This document shows, in pieces, positions 42,671 to 47,603 of a DNA stretch of 47,603 bases. The position numbers and the translations under genes were made by a program. Position 1 is the stretch's first letter. Each line of letters opens with the position of its first letter. The stretch spans positions 1-47,603 of the forward strand of contig NZ_JAPDPE010000025.1 in the NCBI RefSeq assembly GCF_026283955.1. The letters are read 5' to 3'. The notes below the pieces were generated by a model. That model saw only the letters and a program-made list of their open reading frames with translations. It had not been told where the DNA came from and did not search any database. The stretch is from Dyella silvatica. Lineage in GTDB: Bacteria > Pseudomonadota > Gammaproteobacteria > Xanthomonadales > Rhodanobacteraceae.

Positions 42671-43084
42671 ATGGCCATGTTTAGCCACGTTACCGTGGGG
42701 TGTCACGATCTCGAACAGGCGGCGGCCTTCTATGATGCTGTGCTGATGCCACTAGGGCTGCAGCGCCGAGTCGTCATACCCGACGGTGGTCCGCAGGCCG
42801 CTTGCTGGGTCGAGCCCGGGCATCCTTTGCCGAGGTTTTACGTCTACGTGCCCTTCGATGGCAGGGCCGCCCAGGCGGGTAACGGTGTCATGGTCGCGTT
42901 TGCGGCATTGTCGGCCAAGGCGGTCGATACCGCCTATGCCGCGGGCATGGCCAAGGGTGGGGCGGATGAGGGGGCGCCCGGGCCACGGCCTCATTACGGG
43001 GTGGGTTATTACGGCGCTTATCTGCGCGATCCGGATGGCAACAAGATTCACATCGTCTATCGCGGCGATATCTACGATAGCTGA
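42671..43084 (+). CDS. VOC family (glyoxalase/bleomycin resistance) protein
   Basis: A 137-residue vicinal oxygen chelate fold protein: opening HVTVGCHDLEQAAAFYDAVL with metal-ligand His6, and ending YLRDPDGNKIHIVYRG. Such proteins are dimeric metalloenzymes or binding proteins; the reaction cannot be told from sequence. It follows hda by 55 bases and may share its transcript. Confidence 0.87.
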   Translation: MAMFSHVTVGCHDLEQAAAFYDAVLMPLGLQRRVVIPDGGPQAACWVEPGHPLPRFYVYVPFDGRAAQAGNGVMVAFAALSAKAVDTAYAAGMAKGGADEGAPGPRPHYGVGYYGAYLRDPDGNKIHIVYRGDIYDS

Positions 43085-43171
43085 GCGGTCTATGAGCGGA
43101 TGGTTTTCGACCAAGGCTGTACCCGCTTTGTATCGTTCGGCGACTGGCTTTCCATCACACCAAGGAGCCCT

Positions 43172-43678
43172 ATGAGGTTGTCTATGATCGGTTCTGTTCT
43201 CGTGCTCTGGGCGATGATGCAGAACGTCCATGCATCGGTGGATGAGGCCGAGAGAATTTCTGCCCTCACCGTGGCGCCGGGCCGTACGGTATGTCAGTCG
43301 CATGGGGTGATCGTCGCGGGCAAAACCGTCAAAGGCTCTCTATGTGTCAGCGGCGAGGACGCCGAACACGACGTCTATAGCTTTGGTGTGGCCGAATCGA
43401 AAGTGCTGTCTGGCGCCGATGATCTGGCCGAGAAAGGCCTTTCCGGCAGTTACGAGGGCCGGCCGCTGAGTATGCTTTGCACACCTGTCAGCCGTGCGGC
43501 GGACGGTCGTGGCGGCATGATGACTATGCCGGGCAAGGGCTTTCAGTCCGAGCGGCATCTCGCCACCGACAAGGCGCGCGAACCGGCGGTGCAGCGGCTT
43601 ACCGCTGTAGTGGCACATCGATGCGTGGTGAAGCTGGCCGAACAAACATTGATGACGGTGCTGGTGCAGGTCGAGTGA
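43172..43678 (+). CDS. Small periplasmic protein of unknown function, four cysteines
   Basis: A 168-residue protein with a signal peptide (MRLSMIGSVLVLWAMMQNVHA) and four cysteines after it (Cys41, Cys58, Cys103, Cys151), enough for two disulfides. The ATG at 43172 has a clear AAGGAG ribosome site 5 bases upstream; a longer frame from 43100 is not supported. I do not recognise a family. It follows the VOC gene by 87 bases on the same strand. Confidence 0.7.
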   Translation: MRLSMIGSVLVLWAMMQNVHASVDEAERISALTVAPGRTVCQSHGVIVAGKTVKGSLCVSGEDAEHDVYSFGVAESKVLSGADDLAEKGLSGSYEGRPLSMLCTPVSRAADGRGGMMTMPGKGFQSERHLATDKAREPAVQRLTAVVAHRCVVKLAEQTLMTVLVQVE

Positions 43679-44270
43679 TCACGGTGGCGCGGTGACGAGA
43701 TCTTTATCTCTTCAGCGCCGGGCAATGTTTCCATAGAAGACGTCTCTATGCCCTTTTAATGGGGGCCAAGTGCTCTGTGGCGGCAGGCGCCAGCCGTAGC
43801 GCAGTGTCTTTGATGAAATCGCGGGTGTTTTCTTAGGTCTGCTTTGCAGATCGCTTTGCGTGTCAGGCGCACGACTGTTTGTGGCGATCTTTTAGTCGCT
43901 TTTTCTGGGGCATTACTGGTGGTTTTTAAGATAATGGTTATCTGCGTGATGATCGTTTTTGGATTGTGTGTGATGTGTGAATTATTATTATTTTTAAAAT
44001 TAATGAATTAATAATACAAATTTGATCTGACGAAGATGTTTTTCCATGTATTTTTTCGGCTATTCAGTCAGATTTTGATGGGCGTACCAATGCACGCCCG
44101 TTTGTTGTGGTGCCTGTCTTGCATGGCTATTCGTTTGTCACATCCGTAGTTAATAAGACTTTTCCCGCTGAATCATGCAACGCGACTTACCCGAATCACC
44201 CGGGATGGTTACGCGTGTGGGGTAGGCGTTGCCCGTCGCAGGTCAATAAAGGAATGAGGAGAAGTGTGTA
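43679..44270. other. 590-base AT-rich leader before the delta-60 gene
   Basis: No gene is supported here. The middle (about 43925-44055) is very AT-rich for this genome, with runs such as ATTATTATTATTTTTAAAATT (split), and a GATAA-TGG-TTATC palindrome at 43930-43942. The region looks like a curved, silenced or horizontally acquired promoter. The last 20 bases carry the GAGGAGA ribosome site of the next gene. Confidence 0.6.
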
Positions 44271-46469
44271 ATGAGTGTGAAAACATCGCTGTTACGGGTA
44301 TGGCAAAAGGGTTCCGCCCGCCGTGCTGCCCCATCTGCGCTTGCCGTGCTTTCGTCTTCGTTGTTGATGCTTGCGATATCGACATCCGGCGCGTCAGCTC
44401 AAACCCAGTCCAATGGATTGCCAGGTAGTCTCGATTCAAGTTTCAATGGCACCGGCAAAGTGGTGCTTAATCTCCCTGGCTATAACCCCAATGTCGGTCG
44501 CGGCGTTGCGGTGCAGGCCGACGGAAAAGTCGTGACGACCGGGTACGCATCGAATGCTGGACTAAAGTACCTGGCGCTGGCGCGGCAAAATGCCGATGGC
44601 AGTGTAGATGCTGGCTTTGGAAATGGTGGCGAAGTCGTTGGTATCGCCAATTCCGTCGGTACCGCCGTGCTCGTATTGCCAGGTGGCAAGCTATTGGTAG
44701 GTGGATTTAATCGAATCAATCCGGCCACAGGATTTGGTTTTTTGTCGCGCTTCAACGCCGATGGTAGCGTGGACACGAGTTTTGGTGGCGGTAACGGCTG
44801 GGTCAGAGTGGCACTCCCCTATACCAGCGCCACTTATGGTTTTTCTGCGATGGCCTTGCAAAGCGACGGCAAAATCGTGGCAAGTGCGTTGCTAATTTTT
44901 CCGCAAAGCGGCACCAACTATGATTTGGTGGTTGCCCGCATGAATCCCGATGGCTCGTTGGATACCAGCTTCGGTAACGGCGGTATTACGACGATCGATG
45001 CCGGGTCGAGTACCGATAACGCGAAAGCGCTGGTGCTTCAGTCCGATGGCAAGATTGTGGTGGGCGGCGCCGCCCCCGGTGTCGGTGCGGCGTTGGCTCG
45101 CCTCAATACCGATGGCAGCCTGGATGCGAGCTTCGGTACGGGCGGCAAAGTCATCACCACCGTCACGCCCAATGCCAGCATCAATAGCCTGGCGATCGAG
45201 GCCAATGGCGATATTGCGGCGGCCGGCGGGGATGGTTCGGCTCAGGGCAATGTGTTGGTGCTTGCCTACAAGCCTAACGGCAGCCTGGACACAAGTTTTG
45301 GCGGTGGTGTGGGCTATGTCTCCACCGTCTTCGGTGCCTCGACAAGTGCCGCCAACAGCGTGATTGCACTGCGCGATGGAAGATTGGTGGCCGGCGGTTC
45401 TGGTGGCACGGATGTCAACGGCAAGAGTGATTTTATCCTGGCTCGCTACAACCTCGACGGTAGTGTGGATTCAAGCTTTAGCGGCGGTGCGGTGCAGACG
45501 GATTTCTCTGGCGGCGTCGATGGCATCAGTGCGCTGGCCTTGCAGTCTGACGGCAAGATCGTCGCTGCGGGTTGGTCAAACAATGCTGCCGGCAGTGCCA
45601 GCAACTTCGCGCTGGCCCGTTATCTTGGCGATCAGGCAGATTTGTCGCTGAGCAAAACCGCTTCGGCTTCCACGATTACCGCGGGCACGCCCTTTAGCTA
45701 TACCTTGACCGTTACCAATAACGGCCCGCAGGTGGCGCAAGGCGTGGTGATTAACGATGCCTTGCCATCGTCACTGAGCTTTATTTCATGTAATGCCTCC
45801 GGTGGCACCTGTGGCGCCAATGGCAATAGCTTCCAGGCCAGTTTTGCCAATCTTGCGGCGGGTAGCAGCGGTACCGTCACTTTGACCGTTCTATTGGCGG
45901 CCAATACGCCCGCAGGCACCACGCTGGTCAATACTGCCTCGGCGCAGAGCCTGACCAACGATCCCAACCCCAGCAATAACACGGCCAGTGCGGCGATTAC
46001 CGCGGTAAGCCCGCCACCGCATACCCTGACCTATTACCTGCACGGCACGGACTTGCCGCCGATCGTTCCCGGTACGTTTGTGATGAGCCAGCAGGCCGCT
46101 ACCTCACAACTGCTGGCATTGAATCTGCTCGATGCGCCACAGTGGTATACCGCTGATGTTCTCAACGGCAGCTTTCCACAAGGGGCGTCATTCCAGTTCA
46201 CCTTGCCTTGCTTGCTCGGCCTGAAGCTCGGCACCTATGAGCTTGATAGCACCGATGCCAATGGCAATGACGTGCAAGTGCTTGGGCAGACGGGCCAGCC
46301 GCTGCTTTGCCTGGGTTCGCAAACGGTGAGCTTCCCGGTCAACACGCCGCTGACGCTTACCAACCGGCGTTTACGCTTCACCATGAGTTCGGTACTTAGC
46401 CTGATTCTCAATTTGCAGCTCGGCCAAGGCACCTACGTTCAGGCTACGCCTTACCTCGGCACACCTTGA
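44271..46469 (+). CDS. Exported delta-60 repeat / DUF11 adhesin-like protein
   Basis: A 732-residue protein: long signal peptide (about 1-43, ending GASAQ), seven to eight delta-60 repeats (about 50-450; units such as DGSLDTSFGNGG and LQSDGKIVAAG, predicted beta-propeller), a DUF11 domain (about 455-580, KTASASTITAGTPFSYTLTVTN in parts) and a C-terminal beta-rich domain of about 150 residues (from HTLTYYLHGTDLPPIVPG) with two cysteines. No LPxTG motif, lipobox or outer-membrane anchor is present. The protein is probably surface-exposed or secreted, perhaps an adhesin; a dedicated secretion gene is not next to it. Confidence 0.8.
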   Translation: MSVKTSLLRVWQKGSARRAAPSALAVLSSSLLMLAISTSGASAQTQSNGLPGSLDSSFNGTGKVVLNLPGYNPNVGRGVAVQADGKVVTTGYASNAGLKYLALARQNADGSVDAGFGNGGEVVGIANSVGTAVLVLPGGKLLVGGFNRINPATGFGFLSRFNADGSVDTSFGGGNGWVRVALPYTSATYGFSAMALQSDGKIVASALLIFPQSGTNYDLVVARMNPDGSLDTSFGNGGITTIDAGSSTDNAKALVLQSDGKIVVGGAAPGVGAALARLNTDGSLDASFGTGGKVITTVTPNASINSLAIEANGDIAAAGGDGSAQGNVLVLAYKPNGSLDTSFGGGVGYVSTVFGASTSAANSVIALRDGRLVAGGSGGTDVNGKSDFILARYNLDGSVDSSFSGGAVQTDFSGGVDGISALALQSDGKIVAAGWSNNAAGSASNFALARYLGDQADLSLSKTASASTITAGTPFSYTLTVTNNGPQVAQGVVINDALPSSLSFISCNASGGTCGANGNSFQASFANLAAGSSGTVTLTVLLAANTPAGTTLVNTASAQSLTNDPNPSNNTASAAITAVSPPPHTLTYYLHGTDLPPIVPGTFVMSQQAATSQLLALNLLDAPQWYTADVLNGSFPQGASFQFTLPCLLGLKLGTYELDSTDANGNDVQVLGQTGQPLLCLGSQTVSFPVNTPLTLTNRRLRFTMSSVLSLILNLQLGQGTYVQATPYLGTP

Positions 46470-46574
46470 TCGTGGCTTGGTCACCGCGCACAGAAGCACT
46501 GGCGCGGTGACCGGCATGCTGCGGCAGGCGATTTTTGCGGCACGAGACGCTATCGCGGCTTCTGTTCTTGCAAC

Positions 46575-46605
46575 AAAAAAAGGCGCTCTTCGGAGCGCCT
46601 TTTTT
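46575..46605. terminator. Bidirectional intrinsic terminator with UUCG loop
   Basis: A7 / GGCGCTC-TTCG-GAGCGCC / T6, 106 bases beyond the delta-60 gene and 88 bases beyond the end of suhB on the other strand. The UUCG tetraloop adds stability and the A/T runs serve both directions. Confidence 0.92.
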
Positions 46606-46692
46606 GCTTGTGCAATCCATCTTCGAGTGGCGTTAGGGCTTACCTAGCGTATGCCAGACCAGCTAGACCTGAAGTCGGATACGCCTCAGGGA

Positions 46693-47496
46693 CTACGCCT
46701 TCAATAGCCCTGGCGTAGCTTGCTGGCCAATGGCGTCGACCATGGCTTGGGCCACATTCAAGTTGCCGGCGATGATATTGCCGCTCTCGGGAATGCCATC
46801 GCGACCGGCAAAATCGCAATAGCGGCCGCCTGCTTCCCGCACCAGCAGCACGCCGGCGGCGAGATCCCAGGGCTTGAGGCCAATCTCGAAATAACCGTCA
46901 TAGCGACCGGCGGCGGTATAGGCCAGATCCAGCGCGGCAGAGCCCGAGCGGCGGAGATCTTCCGCCTGGCCGAGCAGGGCGCGGGTCATGTCCAGCTGCG
47001 AGTCGAGGTGGGCGCGCTGACGGTAAGGGAAGCCAGTGGCGATCATTGCGCCACCCAGATTCTCGCGTTTGCTCACTCGCAGGCGGCGGTCATTGAGGTA
47101 AGCGCCATCGCCTTTGCTGGCGGTGAAGAGCTCATCTCGCAGCGGGTCGAAGATCACCGCATACACCGGCTCGCCGCGGTCGAGCATGGCGATCGACACG
47201 CAGAAATGCGGAATACCACGCAGGTAATTGTGGGTGCCGTCGAGGGGGTCGATAACCCAGGTCAGCGGGCCTTTGCCGGTGGCACCGCTTTCTTCAGCGA
47301 GAAAAGCATGGGTGGGATAGGCGCGACGGAGTTCTTTGACAATCTCGGCTTCAGCCAGTTTGTCCACTTCAGAGGCGAAGTCCATGCGTTGCTTCTCGAC
47401 GACATTGAGTCCGTCGATACGGTTCATGTAGCGCAGGATGATGTTTCCTGCGGAGCGCGCGGCGCGCACCGCGACATTGACGGCGGGTCTTGGCAT
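46693..47496 (-). CDS. suhB: Inositol-1-monophosphatase SuhB
   Basis: A Mg-dependent phosphatase of 267 residues in the inositol monophosphatase family. The metal-binding motif [13 protein letters not shown] and the second motif [15 protein letters not shown] are intact, as is the Glu in FLAEESG. In E. coli SuhB also joins the Nus factor complex for rRNA antitermination. The ATG at 47496 (MPRPAVN) is chosen; the open frame runs further up through repeat sequence. Confidence 0.95.
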   Translation of the reverse strand: MPRPAVNVAVRAARSAGNIILRYMNRIDGLNVVEKQRMDFASEVDKLAEAEIVKELRRAYPTHAFLAEESGATGKGPLTWVIDPLDGTHNYLRGIPHFCVSIAMLDRGEPVYAVIFDPLRDELFTASKGDGAYLNDRRLRVSKRENLGGAMIATGFPYRQRAHLDSQLDMTRALLGQAEDLRRSGSAALDLAYTAAGRYDGYFEIGLKPWDLAAGVLLVREAGGRYCDFAGRDGIPESGNIIAGNLNVAQAMVDAIGQQATPGLLKA

Positions 47497-47560
47497 GGCT
47501 TCGGCTTTGTAAAAAGAACGGGGGTTTCGGCCGGCGATTCTAGCAGGGGAGGGGTCCGGC

Positions 47561-47586
47561 GGGGAACGGGGAATAGGGAAAGAGGG
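47561..47586 (+). repeat. G-rich heptamer arm (site 4, cut by window end)
   Basis: GGGGAAC-GGGGAATA-GGGAAAGA-GGG units 65-90 bases upstream of suhB. Four G-runs give quadruplex potential. A complementary C-rich arm, if any, would lie outside the window. Confidence 0.65.
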
Positions 47587-47603
47587 TGCGTGAAGCTCCA
47601 TGC

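Noticed and set aside
44041-44270. Possible c-di-GMP or other riboswitch before the delta-60 gene
   Set aside because: Several short stems but no recognised conserved core; the sequence does not match a class I know.

Overview
The window looks like ordinary chromosome from a high-GC gammaproteobacterium of the Xanthomonadales, most likely the Rhodanobacteraceae (Dyella, Rhodanobacter, Frateuria, Luteibacter type). I base this on the kdsD-kdsC-lptCAB-rpoN-hpf-hprK-rapZ-PTS gene order, the purN-purM / DUF2066 / AI-2E-type permease / hda neighbourhood, the many TonB- and LysR-type genes, and scattered GGGGAAC-type heptamer repeats of a kind common in this order. I see no rRNA, tRNA, CRISPR array, insertion sequence, integrase or phage gene.

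Layout. 1-4150: an ECF sigma/anti-sigma pair (cut by the window edge) converges on a four-gene minus-strand cluster: outer-membrane barrel (DUF6662), secreted FMN-binding protein, ApbE flavin transferase and a His-rich four-helix membrane protein. A weak Fur-like site precedes it. It reads as a flavinylated cell-envelope redox system and is the best candidate here for something undescribed. 4287-6910: a secreted S9 peptidase divergent from a MarR regulator with a perfect inverted repeat between them. 7198-12499: TonB-dependent receptor, class A acid phosphatase and a QseBC-like two-component system, all on the plus strand. 12486-15216: LysR regulator divergent from a DHA2-type MFS exporter. 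15271-17959: YoaA/DinG helicase and a 2-oxoglutarate-dependent hydroxylase. 18215-19784: XRE regulator, the 3' remnant of an alpha/beta hydrolase, and a SnoaL-like protein; this is a decaying accessory patch. 20050-24280: creD-tsaB, then a YeiH transporter divergent from a YeiE-like LysR regulator.

24270-34661 (minus strand): regulatory PTS genes (EI, HPr, a mannose-type EIIA, RapZ, HPr kinase), a terminator, then hpf, rpoN, lptB, lptA, lptC, kdsC, kdsD. The last five make KDO and carry LPS to the outer membrane. No ptsN and no sugar permease are present. 34951-36500: ibaG and murA. 36601-43678: DUF3108 protein, purN, purM, DUF2066 protein, permease, hda, a VOC protein and a small periplasmic protein of unknown function. 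44271-46469: a large exported delta-60-repeat/DUF11 protein behind a 590-base AT-rich leader. 46693-47496: suhB.

Across the window, G-rich heptamer arrays occur at four intergenic or gene-end sites. Three are inverted pairs with a G-rich arm followed by its C-rich complement. The array at 39394-39454 has eight perfect copies and strong G-quadruplex potential. Several genes were re-started from longer open frames (apbE, S9 peptidase, MFS, PTS EI, hprK, rapZ, lptA, lptC, creD, tsaB, suhB) using overlaps, ribosome binding sites or signal peptides; the reasons are given in each entry.
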